Made by a program: the position numbers and the translations under genes
The notes under the pieces: generated by a model
Told to the model about the DNA's origin: nothing
The model's database searches: none
Seen by the model: only the letters and a program-made list of their open reading frames with translations
Origin: DATAPD01 sp036265385
GTDB lineage: Bacteria > Acidobacteriota > Terriglobia > Terriglobales > Acidobacteriaceae
DNA length: 64,000 nucleotides
NCBI GenBank assembly: GCA_036265385.1
Contig: DATAPD010000042.1
Location: 1 to 64,000, forward strand
Direction of reading: 5' to 3'
Shown here: positions 8,063 to 17,098 of the stretch, piece after piece
Layout: each line of letters starts with the position of its first letter
How positions within the stretch are numbered: the stretch's first letter is position 1

Positions 8063-10114
8063 TTATTTCGCTACCTTCCCAGCTCCCACCTCTCCTTCGA
8101 ACTCTTCTCCCATCCACCGTTGCAACGCCGTCATGTTCTGCGGGCGACCCAGGAAGTTCTTCACCAGGTCATTCGCTGACATCGATCCTCCCGGTTCGAG
8201 CACTACCCGTCGATACTTCATTGGCGCGCCCCCAGCAAGCAAGTTCTCGTGATCGAACTGGCCGAAGAAATCCACGGCGATAACCTTGTCCCACATATAG
8301 GTGTAGTACGCAGACGAGTACCCGCCCAAATGTCCGAACGATGCGTACATGTGTGTACCTTCCACGGGAGTGAATAGCGTGTACTTCGTCGTATCTGCTT
8401 TTGCTACGGCCTCCACGTCAATATCTTGCGGCTTGCCCTTATACACGTCATACGAGAGCGCCGTGTAACTCACCTGTGCGGACGTATAACCTGCCCGACC
8501 GAATGCGGACGCCCGATTCATGCGCTCAATCAGTTCCGTCGGCATCGGCTCTCCCGTCTGATAGTGACGGGCAAACTGCTGCAGCACCTGCGGACTGCGC
8601 AGCCATTCTTCGAGCATCTGCGATGGCGCCTCTCCGAAATCCGCTTCCATCGTGATCCCGCTGATCCCGGCCCACTGCTGTTGTCCGCCAAGAATGTGGT
8701 GCATCAGGTGCCCGAACTCGTGGAAGAAGACTTCGACATCCCCGTACTCCATCAGCCCGGCATCGGTTGCAGTGGGCGCAGGGAAGTTGCAGACCAATGT
8801 TGCTTCGGGCAATTGTTTTCCCCGAATGCCATCGAGCACTTGCACCATCTCGGCATGACTGAACTTTCCCGGGCGCGGATGCATATCGAGGTAGAACCGC
8901 CCGACCATCTTCCCGTTGTCCATCACGTCCCAGGTCTCGACACTCGGGTCCCACGCCGGCACGTCCGCCTCCTGCTTGAAAGTCACGTGGAACAACTGGG
9001 CCGCCGTATCCATGATTCCTTTTTTCACGCCGTTATAAGGAACATAGGGACGCACACTCTGCGAATCGAAGTTGTACTTCGACCGCCGTAGTTGCTCCTT
9101 AACAAAGCTCCCCTCGTATTCCCAGATCTGCTTGGCGTCGGGATCGGTCTTTCGCTTCTCCTCAAGCATCATCGAGAACTCGCGCTCTGCAATCGGCCGC
9201 GCCGCCGCATCAAGATCGTGAATGAATTTCGCAATGTTCTCTCCGCTGCCGACCATCTTGTCCGCCGCATAGTAGTCGGCCCACGAGGAATAACCCAGAA
9301 GACTGGCGATCTCGTAACGCGTTTGCATCATCTTCATCAGCAGGTCGCGATTCTTCGGATACGCCCGATTATCGAATTGCTCGAACAGCCGTTTCCTCAG
9401 CGCATCGCTCTTCGCGAATTTGAACACCGGCAGCGCATCCGGATAGTCGGTCGTGATCTTGATCTTGCCATCGGCGCCTGGCTTGTGACGGTCAATGTAA
9501 TCCTGGGGGAGGCCATCCAACTCAGCTACGTTTGCGACTTCGACCGTCCGCTGGTCGTCGGCAATATTGCGATCGTACTGGGCGACTTGGACCGTCAACT
9601 CCTCATTCAGTTGCTTGATTCGTGCCCGCGTGGCGTCATCTTTGTCCACTCCCGCGAGTCGGAACTGCAGCAGCGTGCGTTGCACGTAATATTTCGTTGC
9701 CGGATCGGCCTTCGACAGATCGATCCCTGCGAGCGCCTGGTACACGTTTTTGTTCAGCGAGATGGTCGTTAAAGCGGCGGTGCCTTTTTGCAACAGATTG
9801 GTGGAAAGATCCCGGAACGCAGCATCCGGATGTACCTGGAGCATCATGTTCGCAAGGTACGTTCCTGTATTGATCTGTCGAATCGCATCATCATAAGGAA
9901 CGAGTGTGTTCTCGATGGTGTGCTGGCCCTTCACCGCGACGACTTTATCGACAGATACCTGGCCCGCAGCAAGTCGGTCATTCACGATCTTTTCGAAAGC
10001 TGCCTTGTCCGGTTTCGAAGCCCAAACCGTCGGTTGCGAGGTAGAAGTCGATTGAGCAGCGATGCTCGCCGCCAGCAAACAAACAAAAAAGACAGAACAC
10101 ACCACTTTGAACAT
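8063..10114 (-). CDS. secreted M3-family zinc metallopeptidase (thimet oligopeptidase/Dcp-like)
   Basis: 683-residue gluzincin that cleaves short peptides. A signal peptide covers about 1-20 (ending SIAAQ), so it acts outside the cytoplasm, unlike most M3 enzymes. The zinc motif HEFGH is at 465-469, with the third-ligand glutamate in the ADFGEAPS segment near 490. C-terminal M3 signatures such as YTYMWDKVIAVDFF are present. GGGGAGA lies just upstream of the start. The next gene upstream on the same strand is an M2 peptidase, suggesting a joint role in peptide scavenging. Confidence 0.92.
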   Translation of the reverse strand: MFKVVCSVFFVCLLAASIAAQSTSTSQPTVWASKPDKAAFEKIVNDRLAAGQVSVDKVVAVKGQHTIENTLVPYDDAIRQINTGTYLANMMLQVHPDAAFRDLSTNLLQKGTAALTTISLNKNVYQALAGIDLSKADPATKYYVQRTLLQFRLAGVDKDDATRARIKQLNEELTVQVAQYDRNIADDQRTVEVANVAELDGLPQDYIDRHKPGADGKIKITTDYPDALPVFKFAKSDALRKRLFEQFDNRAYPKNRDLLMKMMQTRYEIASLLGYSSWADYYAADKMVGSGENIAKFIHDLDAAARPIAEREFSMMLEEKRKTDPDAKQIWEYEGSFVKEQLRRSKYNFDSQSVRPYVPYNGVKKGIMDTAAQLFHVTFKQEADVPAWDPSVETWDVMDNGKMVGRFYLDMHPRPGKFSHAEMVQVLDGIRGKQLPEATLVCNFPAPTATDAGLMEYGDVEVFFHEFGHLMHHILGGQQQWAGISGITMEADFGEAPSQMLEEWLRSPQVLQQFARHYQTGEPMPTELIERMNRASAFGRAGYTSAQVSYTALSYDVYKGKPQDIDVEAVAKADTTKYTLFTPVEGTHMYASFGHLGGYSSAYYTYMWDKVIAVDFFGQFDHENLLAGGAPMKYRRVVLEPGGSMSANDLVKNFLGRPQNMTALQRWMGEEFEGEVGAGKVAK

Positions 10115-10231
10115 AGTTCTCCCCAGTCTCAGGATTCAGACGCGCGAAAGTGCCCTAGGTGAGCGCGGATCGCCTCCAGATCCGCGCCCGAGGCCACCAA
10201 TTTAGATCAGTTGAGTCTTGGCGAAGAACGC

Positions 10232-12016
10232 CTACCAGCCGACTTTCTTGCCCTTATTCTGCTCGTCGAGCCACTGCTTCAGTGGAGCGAAGTATTCCAG
10301 CAGAGCTCCTCCATCGATTTGACGCTCTCCCGTCAGAGCTTCCAAGGCGTCTGGCCATGGCTTGCTCTGTCCCATTTCGAGCATCTTGTTGAACTTGGCG
10401 CCCGCTTCCTTAGAGCCGAAGAATGTGCACCGATACAGGGGTCCCTTGAATCCCGACTCATGGCAAAGCGCGCGATAGAACTGGAACTCCAGGATATGCG
10501 CCAAAAAATATCGTGCATATGGCGTGTTCGCAGCCACGTGATACTTCGCTCCCGGATCGAAATCTTTCTCTGTCCGTCCCACCGGGGGTTTGACTCCTTG
10601 ATACTTCAGCCGCAGATCCCACCATGCCTGGTTGTAATTCGCCGGAGTAATTTCCCCAGAGAAAACTTTCCATCGCCACTGGTCGATCAGCAGACCAAAC
10701 GGAAGAAACGCCACCCGGTCGAGGGCCTGTTGCAGCAGCTGAGGGATGTCGTTATTGCCTTCCGGAACTTTTTCCAGCAGCCCTACCTTTTGCAAATACT
10801 CCGGAGTGATTGCCAGCGCGATCGCATCTCCAATCGCCTCGTGGAATCCATCGTTCGCACCGTTCTGAAACAGGAATGGCTGCTTGTTGTACGCCCGCTG
10901 GTAAAAATTGTGACCAAGCTCGTGATGGATAGTCACAAAATCTTCGCCACGAACTTGAATGCACATCTTGATTCGCAGGTCGTCTTTGTTATCGACGTCC
11001 CATGCGCTGGCATGGCACACCACGTCACGATCCGCGGGCTTTGTGAATAGCGACCGCTCCCAGAAAGTGTCGGGCAACTTATCAAAACCCAGGGACATGA
11101 AAAATCCTTCGCCATACTTCACCATGCCCTTCGCATCCAGATTCTTCTTTTTGAGAAGAGATGTGACATCCACGCCGCTCTGTCCTTCAGGCAGTCCCAT
11201 GAGCGAATAAACGTTGCCCCACTCCTGTGCCCACGGATTCCCTAACAGATGCGCCGGAATGGGTCCATCGGGCGGAACGACCGCTGGCCCATATTTTTCC
11301 GAAAGCTTCGACCGCACATACGTGTGCAACGCAAGGTACAGCGGCTGCACTTGTTTCCAAAGCCGCTCCATGTCCGCGCTGAACGCTTCCGGCTTCATGT
11401 CGTAATTCGAACGCCACATCGCGCCCGTATCTTTGAACCCAATCTCGCTCGCTCCCTGATTCGATAACTCGACGAACCGTGCATAACGCTGGCGCATTGG
11501 GGGTGCGATGGCGTGCCATCCTACCCAGAGTTCTTTCAGTTCCTCCGGATCGCGGCTCGTCGCCATAATGCGCTCAATGGCAGTGATGTCGAGGCATTCC
11601 CCCGATTTGCGGCAATACTTGCCTCGCCCGTAATCGCCTTCGAGCGACGTCGTGATATCGGTCAGCTCTCTTCGCAACTTCGGATCTTTCGGAGTGGGAG
11701 CAGTCAACGAAAGCTTTAGCAGCATGAATTTCCGCGCCAGGTCTGGTGGAAGGTTCAGGCCCTCAAACTTCTTTGCCTGCTCGATCAAGTCGGTCGTAAT
11801 CTCGGCTGTTTTCTCGACAGCGTCCGATGCCAGCGCTTCCGTGTCATCGGTGATGAAATTCGATTGCACCCACTGGGCGCGGTTGGTTCGGACACTCTGG
11901 TCCGCAAGTTGCGCTTCAGCCTTCTTCATGAACTCTTCGGCTTCGGCTACGGTTGGCTTCGTTTGAGCTTGCATGATCATGGCAGATAAAAAAACTAGGA
12001 AAACGAATAACTTCAT
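10232..12016 (-). CDS. secreted M2-family peptidyl-dipeptidase (ACE-like)
   Basis: 594-residue homologue of angiotensin-converting enzyme, predicted to release dipeptides from peptide C-termini. A signal peptide (about 1-17) indicates export. The zinc motif HELGH is at 365-369 and the third ligand lies in FHEAIGD about 24 residues later. GGAGGT precedes the start. It lies directly upstream of the M3 peptidase gene with a spacer of about 120 bases, so the two may be co-transcribed. Confidence 0.93.
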   Translation of the reverse strand: MKLFVFLVFLSAMIMQAQTKPTVAEAEEFMKKAEAQLADQSVRTNRAQWVQSNFITDDTEALASDAVEKTAEITTDLIEQAKKFEGLNLPPDLARKFMLLKLSLTAPTPKDPKLRRELTDITTSLEGDYGRGKYCRKSGECLDITAIERIMATSRDPEELKELWVGWHAIAPPMRQRYARFVELSNQGASEIGFKDTGAMWRSNYDMKPEAFSADMERLWKQVQPLYLALHTYVRSKLSEKYGPAVVPPDGPIPAHLLGNPWAQEWGNVYSLMGLPEGQSGVDVTSLLKKKNLDAKGMVKYGEGFFMSLGFDKLPDTFWERSLFTKPADRDVVCHASAWDVDNKDDLRIKMCIQVRGEDFVTIHHELGHNFYQRAYNKQPFLFQNGANDGFHEAIGDAIALAITPEYLQKVGLLEKVPEGNNDIPQLLQQALDRVAFLPFGLLIDQWRWKVFSGEITPANYNQAWWDLRLKYQGVKPPVGRTEKDFDPGAKYHVAANTPYARYFLAHILEFQFYRALCHESGFKGPLYRCTFFGSKEAGAKFNKMLEMGQSKPWPDALEALTGERQIDGGALLEYFAPLKQWLDEQNKGKKVGW

Positions 12017-12087
12017 AACACCTCCGTCCTTACTCAGAGGACCTGAAATTATGACGGAGCGCGAGGGAATTTGTCAGCGTCAAGGGA

Positions 12088-12930
12088 CTAACTGATTTGT
12101 GGCTTCGGGCGATCTCGGTAATACATCTCGTCGATCGCGGCATAGACTTTGGCCGAGACATCATCCAAGTCACGAAGCGTAAGTCCCGAAGTTGGAATGG
12201 GAGTTCCCACTCGCATTTCAAGCGGCTGAGACTTGATGTGATATGTGTTCATCGGCAGCAGGTCGTAAGTCCCAACCAGGGCCACGGGAACGATATCCAC
12301 GTGTGCGCGAATGGCCAGAAAAAACGCGCCTTGCATAAAGGGCTTCAGCTCGCCGTCCGGTGTTCGGCCGCCTTCCGGAAAAATCACCAGCGGCATGCCC
12401 ATCCGCAGACTTCGCACGGCCGACTTGATGCTCCCCACCGATGACGTCGGATTCTGCTGATTGATACAGACCTGCCCCGAACGCTTCAAATGCCAGCCAA
12501 CAAATGGATACGAGAGCAGTTCGCTCTTGAACACAATCCGGAACTGAAATGGCAGGTACACGTACAGCACGGGGATATCGAGCGCGGAGGCATGGTTCAC
12601 AGCATAGACATGCGGCTTCGAAGTATCAATCTTGTCGAGACCGATCACCCTCACCGGCGACAGCGTCGTTTTCATGATCAACCACGACCAGAGCCATGCA
12701 AACCAGTGCTGAACTCTGCCACCGCGGTCAACCAACGAACTGATGAGCGACAGCGGTCCCAGTACGAGCGTATAAACCCAAATCAAAGGATCAAGAATCA
12801 GGTACGAACGCGCAGCGCTCAGCCAGCCATGCTCGCTCTTTTTCCCGGCAGCCGTGGTCGACGTCGGCAGCGTTACCGCTCGCTCGACAGTCACATCCTT
12901 ATTCTCGACCTGTGAGGTTTCGATCGACAT
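12088..12930 (-). CDS. plsC: 1-acyl-sn-glycerol-3-phosphate acyltransferase (PlsC family)
   Basis: 280-residue membrane-associated acyltransferase that would convert lysophosphatidic to phosphatidic acid. It has a hydrophobic segment near residues 40-70, the NHASALD (Hx4D) catalytic box near 117, and FPEGGRT (substrate-binding motif) near 190. The start at 12930 was chosen because it falls 7 bases after the folC stop, as expected in an operon; an upstream in-frame start at 12978 would overlap folC. Confidence 0.88.
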   Translation of the reverse strand: MSIETSQVENKDVTVERAVTLPTSTTAAGKKSEHGWLSAARSYLILDPLIWVYTLVLGPLSLISSLVDRGGRVQHWFAWLWSWLIMKTTLSPVRVIGLDKIDTSKPHVYAVNHASALDIPVLYVYLPFQFRIVFKSELLSYPFVGWHLKRSGQVCINQQNPTSSVGSIKSAVRSLRMGMPLVIFPEGGRTPDGELKPFMQGAFFLAIRAHVDIVPVALVGTYDLLPMNTYHIKSQPLEMRVGTPIPTSGLTLRDLDDVSAKVYAAIDEMYYRDRPKPQIS

Positions 12931-12937
12931 GCTCACA

Positions 12938-14296
12938 TTAGATGCGGACACCCAAAAACCGCATTGCCTCTCCCACAACGTAGATCGATCCTGTTACAAC
13001 GATCAACCCACCCGCTCCTGCAAGTTCTCTCGCCCGCTCCAGCGCATTCTCGACACTGGAAGACTCTTCGACATCCGTCGCCGTTCGAGCCGCTGCCGCG
13101 CGTATTTCCGCTGCTGTCGCGGATCTGGGATTGTCTGCCGCTGCCGCCACCACGTTCTCCGCGAGGGGAAACAGGATCTCGGTCATCTCTGCGATCGCTT
13201 TATCGCGCATTGCTCCGAACACAAAAACCATACGGCGATCTTCATAAAGGCTGGATAACGCCGAGCGAAGCGCCCATGCCCCCGCCGGATTGTGAGCGAC
13301 ATCGAAAACGATCTCTGGCCATTTCTCATTCGGCGGAACAACTTGAAATCTGCCTGGCCAATGCGTATTGCGGATCCCCACTTCGATCGACGACGGGGTG
13401 ATTCTCGCAAAACCTTGTTTCGCCAGTTCCTCTGCGGTTGCCACGGCCAAGGCAGTGTTACGAAGCTGATGCCGCCCAACCAGCGGGCTCTCAATCGAAA
13501 TCTCTTCTCCCATCACGGAGAGACTGTACCGCGTACGAAACACATTGGGATCGGGCGACACACGGAAGCCAGTTACCGGCGCTCCCGGTGAAACCGGTGG
13601 GATGAAGGGCACTGCATTAATCGCCTTCGCGCCACGCTCGAGGATCGAGTTCCCGATCACATCGTTTGCTTCCGGTGATTGTGGCAACGTCACGACCGTG
13701 CCGCTGTCCCGGATGATGCCAGCTTTTTCACGGGCAATCTCGGCCACCGTGTTCCCAAGATACTTCTGATGATCGAGCGATACATCGGTGATCACGCTGA
13801 CGCGCGGCTCAACCACATTGGTCGCGTCCAGTCGTCCACCCATGCCCACTTCCAGAACAGCAATGTCGACTTTTTCCCGTGCAAAATACTCCAAGGAAAT
13901 GGCCGTCAGCATCTCGAAAAAGCTCGGATGCCACGGCAGCTCTCCTTCCGAAACGAGCCGTTCAGCCGTTCGATCCACCAGGTCATGGATCAACGCGAAC
14001 ATGTCATCGGGAATCGGGATACCGTCGATCCGAACACGCTCGTTAATCCGCACCAAGTGAGGCGACGTGTAGAGTCCCGTCTTTAGCTTGGAGGCTTGAA
14101 GGATGGCCGCCAGCGTCGCGGCCGTAGACCCTTTCCCATTGGTGCCCGCAATCAGAACACTCGGAAACTTTCGCTCAGGATGTTCCAAAGCCTTGAGCAA
14201 AATTCGCATGTGCTCCAGGTCGAACTTGTGGGACGGCGTCTGGGCCAGCTCATGCCCGAGAGCAAACATGCGCGCAACTGCGGTGTCGTAGGACAT
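12938..14296 (-). CDS. folC: folylpolyglutamate/dihydrofolate synthase
   Basis: Mur-ligase-family ATP enzyme that adds glutamate to folates. It has 452 residues. The P-loop is GTNGKGST near residue 50; LEVGMGGRLDATN near 146 and the DVAHNPAG region near 313 are typical of FolC. The start at 14296 (MSYDTAV) is preferred because the upstream in-frame codons come from a low-complexity CGTCGTCGG tract rather than protein-like sequence. plsC follows closely on the same strand. Confidence 0.94.
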   Translation of the reverse strand: MSYDTAVARMFALGHELAQTPSHKFDLEHMRILLKALEHPERKFPSVLIAGTNGKGSTAATLAAILQASKLKTGLYTSPHLVRINERVRIDGIPIPDDMFALIHDLVDRTAERLVSEGELPWHPSFFEMLTAISLEYFAREKVDIAVLEVGMGGRLDATNVVEPRVSVITDVSLDHQKYLGNTVAEIAREKAGIIRDSGTVVTLPQSPEANDVIGNSILERGAKAINAVPFIPPVSPGAPVTGFRVSPDPNVFRTRYSLSVMGEEISIESPLVGRHQLRNTALAVATAEELAKQGFARITPSSIEVGIRNTHWPGRFQVVPPNEKWPEIVFDVAHNPAGAWALRSALSSLYEDRRMVFVFGAMRDKAIAEMTEILFPLAENVVAAAADNPRSATAAEIRAAAARTATDVEESSSVENALERARELAGAGGLIVVTGSIYVVGEAMRFLGVRI

Positions 14297-14327
14297 CGTC
14301 GTCGGTCGTCCGTCGTTGGTCGTCGGC
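14297..14327. repeat. low-complexity intergenic tract, CGTCGTCGGTCGTCC type
   Basis: Run of short overlapping CGTCGT/GGTCGT words directly before the folC start. A copy in reverse orientation (AGACGACGGACGACT...) lies at 14451-14480. The tract replaces any ribosome site for folC. Confidence 0.7.
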
Positions 14328-14450
14328 ACTTCTATTCTAGGCTACCGTGTTTGGAAAGAGGCAGCGAGCGCCACACAGTGGAAGGTAATTTCTATCGCTT
14401 GAATAGTAGTTTACGGGCCCTGCCAGCTCGTTCTAGAAGAGTGAATCAAT

Positions 14451-14480
14451 AGACGACGGACGACTAAACGACCGACGAGG
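14451..14480. repeat. low-complexity intergenic tract, reverse copy
   Basis: AGACGACGGACGACT followed by ACGACCGACGAGG-like words; reverse complement of the tract at 14297-14327, about 120 bases away, between folC and accD. Confidence 0.65.
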
Positions 14481-14552
14481 GTTCTTCTACGCTGCCAGAA
14501 AGACTAGTGAACGAAGGAAAACAGTGGTTGGCGGAGTGCTGACTGCTTCTTT

Positions 14553-15395
14553 TCACGCTGCCATAAATTGCAATGCCCGGGAAATATATGGTCTCAGCTC
14601 GCGTCGATGCACCACAGCGTCCAGCATTCCATGCTCCAGCAAGAATTCCGCTCTTTGGAATCCCGGCGGCAACTTCTGGCGAATGGTCTGCTCGATCACT
14701 CTAGGACCCGCAAATCCGATCAACGCCCCCGGTTCGGCGATGTTCAAGTCGCCGAGCATTGCATAGGAGGCCGTGACCCCCCCAGTCGTCGGATCGGTCA
14801 GCACCGAAATATAGGGAACTTTCGCATCATCGAGCCGAGCTAATGCGGCGGAAATCTTCGCCAGCTGCATCAGGCTGATGGCACCCTCCATCATGCGGGC
14901 GCCTCCTGAAGCCGAGACAATAATTATAGGAGTCTTCGTCTCGCAGGCTTTCTCGATGGCTCGGGTGATCGCTTCGCCAACCACCGCGCCCATGCTGCCA
15001 CCAATAAACGAATACTCCATTGCGCTGACAATGACCGGACGGCCATTGAGCTTGCCATGCGCGTTCAGGATTGCATCTTTTAAACCTGTATCGCGCTGCG
15101 CGACTTGCAGTCGCGACCGGTATGCTTTCAGATCGACGAACTTCAGCGGATCGGTCGAAACCAGGTTTGAGTCGAAAACCTCATATTGGTTGTCGTCCAG
15201 CAGTTGCGCCAGGCGGGTTCGCGCATCAATCCGGAAGTGCTTGTCACATTTAGGACAAACGTTGGCATTCTCTTCGAGGTCTTTTTTCCAGATGATCTGC
15301 CGGCAGCTATCGCATTTGACCCAGAGGCCTTCCGTTTTGACGGTCTTTTCCCCCGAGGTATCCAACTCCGCGGATTCTCGCTTAAACCAAGCCAT
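14553..15395 (-). CDS. accD: acetyl-CoA carboxylase carboxyltransferase subunit beta
   Basis: 280-residue beta subunit of the carboxyltransferase that forms malonyl-CoA for fatty-acid synthesis. An N-terminal C4 zinc ribbon (CDSC ... CPKC, about residues 29-51) is followed by the crotonase-like carboxyltransferase domain, with SASGGARM near 160 and DPTTGGVTASYAM near 201. accA is not in the window. The start codon is abutted by a TCAGTAGTCAG low-complexity tract and no ribosome site is visible. Confidence 0.96.
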   Translation of the reverse strand: MAWFKRESAELDTSGEKTVKTEGLWVKCDSCRQIIWKKDLEENANVCPKCDKHFRIDARTRLAQLLDDNQYEVFDSNLVSTDPLKFVDLKAYRSRLQVAQRDTGLKDAILNAHGKLNGRPVIVSAMEYSFIGGSMGAVVGEAITRAIEKACETKTPIIIVSASGGARMMEGAISLMQLAKISAALARLDDAKVPYISVLTDPTTGGVTASYAMLGDLNIAEPGALIGFAGPRVIEQTIRQKLPPGFQRAEFLLEHGMLDAVVHRRELRPYISRALQFMAA

Positions 15396-15400
15396 AAAAA

Positions 15401-15442
15401 ATCAGTAGTCAGTGCTCAGTAGACAGCAGTTAGAAGTCAGAC
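15401..15442. repeat. low-complexity intergenic tract, CAGTAGTCAG type
   Basis: ATCAGTAGTCAGTGCTCAGT and following CAG-words, immediately upstream of accD. Related tracts occur at 15515-15547, 50325-50370 and 62975-62995. Confidence 0.7.
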
Positions 15443-15514
15443 ACTAGGTTGATATGGGTGCGCTCTCGGCCGACCCACATTCGCTGCCGCCGGTCACGTC
15501 TCAGCTGAGATTTC

Positions 15515-15547
15515 GCTGACTCCTGACTACCGACTCCTGACTACTTA
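15515..15547. repeat. low-complexity intergenic tract, CTGACTCCTGACTAC type
   Basis: Repeated CTGACTCC/CTGACTAC words that run into the stop codon of the cobO gene. Reverse complement of the CAGTAGTCAG type. Confidence 0.7.
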
Positions 15548-16081
15548 GTATTCAATTCCTCTCTGCGCCAGCACGCCTTTTTCGTACGCGTGCTTTACCT
15601 GGCGCATTTCTGTCACGGTGTCCGCGAGTTCGACGATTGTCGGATGTGCATTCCGTCCCGTCAAGATGACATGAACCATCTCGGGTTTGCGGCTCAAGCT
15701 CTCGACCACCTTTGCGGGATCGAGCATGCCGTAGCTGATTGCGTAATTGATCTCATCCAGGATCACCACATCCCAGTTGCCCGAATGAATGGCGCTATCC
15801 CCCTGCTGCCACGCATCTTCCACCATCTTGACGTCTTCGGGATCCGGCTTTTCGGTGCCCACCTTCACGAAGCCACGTCCCAGTTGCTTCATAACGAATT
15901 TGTCGCCGAAAGCCTGTACCGCATCCAGTTCGCCGTAATGCCAGGATCCTTTCAAGAACTGGAGCATCAATACCCGCATTCCCTGGCCAACGGCGCGTAA
16001 ACCTGTGCCCATGGCAGCCGTCGTTTTCCCCTTGCCGGGCCCGGTATTAACGATGATCAGTCCACGGCGAATGTCGGACAT
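15545..16081 (-). CDS. cobO: cob(I)yrinic acid a,c-diamide adenosyltransferase
   Basis: Transfers the adenosyl group of ATP to cob(I)alamin precursors, forming adenosylcobalamin (CobA/CobO/BtuR family). 178 residues; the P-loop GPGKGKTT is at about 14-21, followed by LQFLKGSWHYGE and VVILDEINYAI near 115, both family signatures. The start at 16081 (MSDIRRG) fits family length; the longer frame to 16183 does not. No ribosome site is seen; a TACAAT box lies about 16 bases upstream, so a very short leader is possible. No other cobalamin gene is nearby, which suits a salvage role. Confidence 0.9.
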   Translation of the reverse strand: MSDIRRGLIIVNTGPGKGKTTAAMGTGLRAVGQGMRVLMLQFLKGSWHYGELDAVQAFGDKFVMKQLGRGFVKVGTEKPDPEDVKMVEDAWQQGDSAIHSGNWDVVILDEINYAISYGMLDPAKVVESLSRKPEMVHVILTGRNAHPTIVELADTVTEMRQVKHAYEKGVLAQRGIEY

Positions 16082-16250
16082 AAAGGGAGAATCTAAGATT
16101 GTACCTGTTTCCACAACTTTCCGGCTTCCCGCAGTCGGTCGCCGGCCTCCCCTCGTGGTACCTTCGACACTCCCGGGGAACAAGAATCCGCACGTTCTCG
16201 TACCCGACTACATTGGGTGGTCTTCGCTTGGCTCCTCCCGGAGGCATTTG

Positions 16251-16718
16251 ATGAAACAAAACAGGCTTGCTTTGTCTCTGTTGGTCTCATTGTTCGTACT
16301 TCCGAGCTTCGCACTGTCGCTCCAGACGCAGGTCAATGCGCGCTCACTGAATGATCCTCGGCAGGAAGTGATCGAACTCGAACGGCAGGCGAAAGAAGCC
16401 ACGCTGAAACGCGACGCGGACTTTTCCGAACGAACGTTGAGTGACGACTATATGGGGATTACACCGTTAGGCCAGGTGATCAATAAGGCCGATACGATCA
16501 CCGCTCGGCGCAGCGGCCAATTGCGATACGAGTCTATCGAAATCACAGATATGGTCGTGCGTGTCCACGGCAACATTGCGATCGTCACGGCACGCGCCGA
16601 CGTGCGAGGGCATGACCTCGGCGAAGAATTCAATGGACCGTACCGCTACACACGCGTATGGATGCGAAGGAACGGCAAGTGGCAAACGGTCAGCTACCAG
16701 GCAACAGTGACGCGATAA
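16251..16718 (+). CDS. secreted NTF2-like protein (SnoaL/DUF4440 type)
   Basis: 155-residue protein with a signal peptide (about 1-22, ending SFALS) and one NTF2-like cone domain (about 40-150; pattern DADFSERTLSDDYMGI ... VHGNIAIVTARADV ... RYTRVWMRRNGKWQTV). The fold is used by enzymes and binding proteins alike and no catalytic residues can be assigned. GGAGG sits 8 bases before the ATG. Three further secreted NTF2-like proteins occur in the window, at 25213, 32952 and 61609. Confidence 0.82.
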   Translation: MKQNRLALSLLVSLFVLPSFALSLQTQVNARSLNDPRQEVIELERQAKEATLKRDADFSERTLSDDYMGITPLGQVINKADTITARRSGQLRYESIEITDMVVRVHGNIAIVTARADVRGHDLGEEFNGPYRYTRVWMRRNGKWQTVSYQATVTR

Positions 16719-16732
16719 TCCAACACAAAAAC

Positions 16733-16762
16733 AAAAAAACCGCGGCGCTAAGTCCGCGGTTT
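16733..16762 (-). terminator. Rho-independent terminator after the 55-residue gene
   Basis: AAACCGCGG (16737-16745) pairs with CCGCGGTTT (16754-16762). Read on the minus strand, the stem is followed by a run of seven T. It ends the transcript of the small gene at 16785-16952 and may also stop the convergent plus-strand gene. Confidence 0.85.
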
Positions 16763-16784
16763 CGATCTTTTCAGGTCCGGTTGC

Positions 16785-16952
16785 TCAGGGCATTTCCACA
16801 ACTTGTCGGCCGTCGCCTTTTGCCAAGCTGATTTTGTTAGTTGGCTCTTCCAGGCCGATCAATCGGGCCGTGATCCGAAGGGCTTCAATCTCCTTCTTTA
16901 CACGAACCAATTCTTGCTCTTTCGCTTTTAGAACCTCATACGGATTTCTCAT
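16785..16952 (-). CDS. 55-residue conserved-looking small protein, unannotated type
   Basis: Short gene starting at 16952 with ATG and ending in TGA at 16785. The product begins MRNPYEVLKAKEQELVRV and continues as an amphipathic, heptad-like helix to about residue 32, then a short polar tail. No signal peptide. A GGGAG ribosome site lies about 12 bases upstream and a strong intrinsic terminator follows the stop by 22 bases, which marks it as the end of a transcript. It is downstream of rlmH on the same strand. The function is unknown; a coiled-coil partner or regulator is possible. Confidence 0.7.
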   Translation of the reverse strand: MRNPYEVLKAKEQELVRVKKEIEALRITARLIGLEEPTNKISLAKGDGRQVVEMP

Positions 16953-17098
16953 TTTGGGGAGGGCTCCCTTACTCCTTGGGATCCGGCCCTCATCGGGCCG
17001 TTCGAGTACTCTAAACCCTTTTTGTCTGCCATGCCGATATCACTAAGGTTCAATTTGAATAATGCATTCGCACGAACATTGTTTGTCCAGATTCGTGG

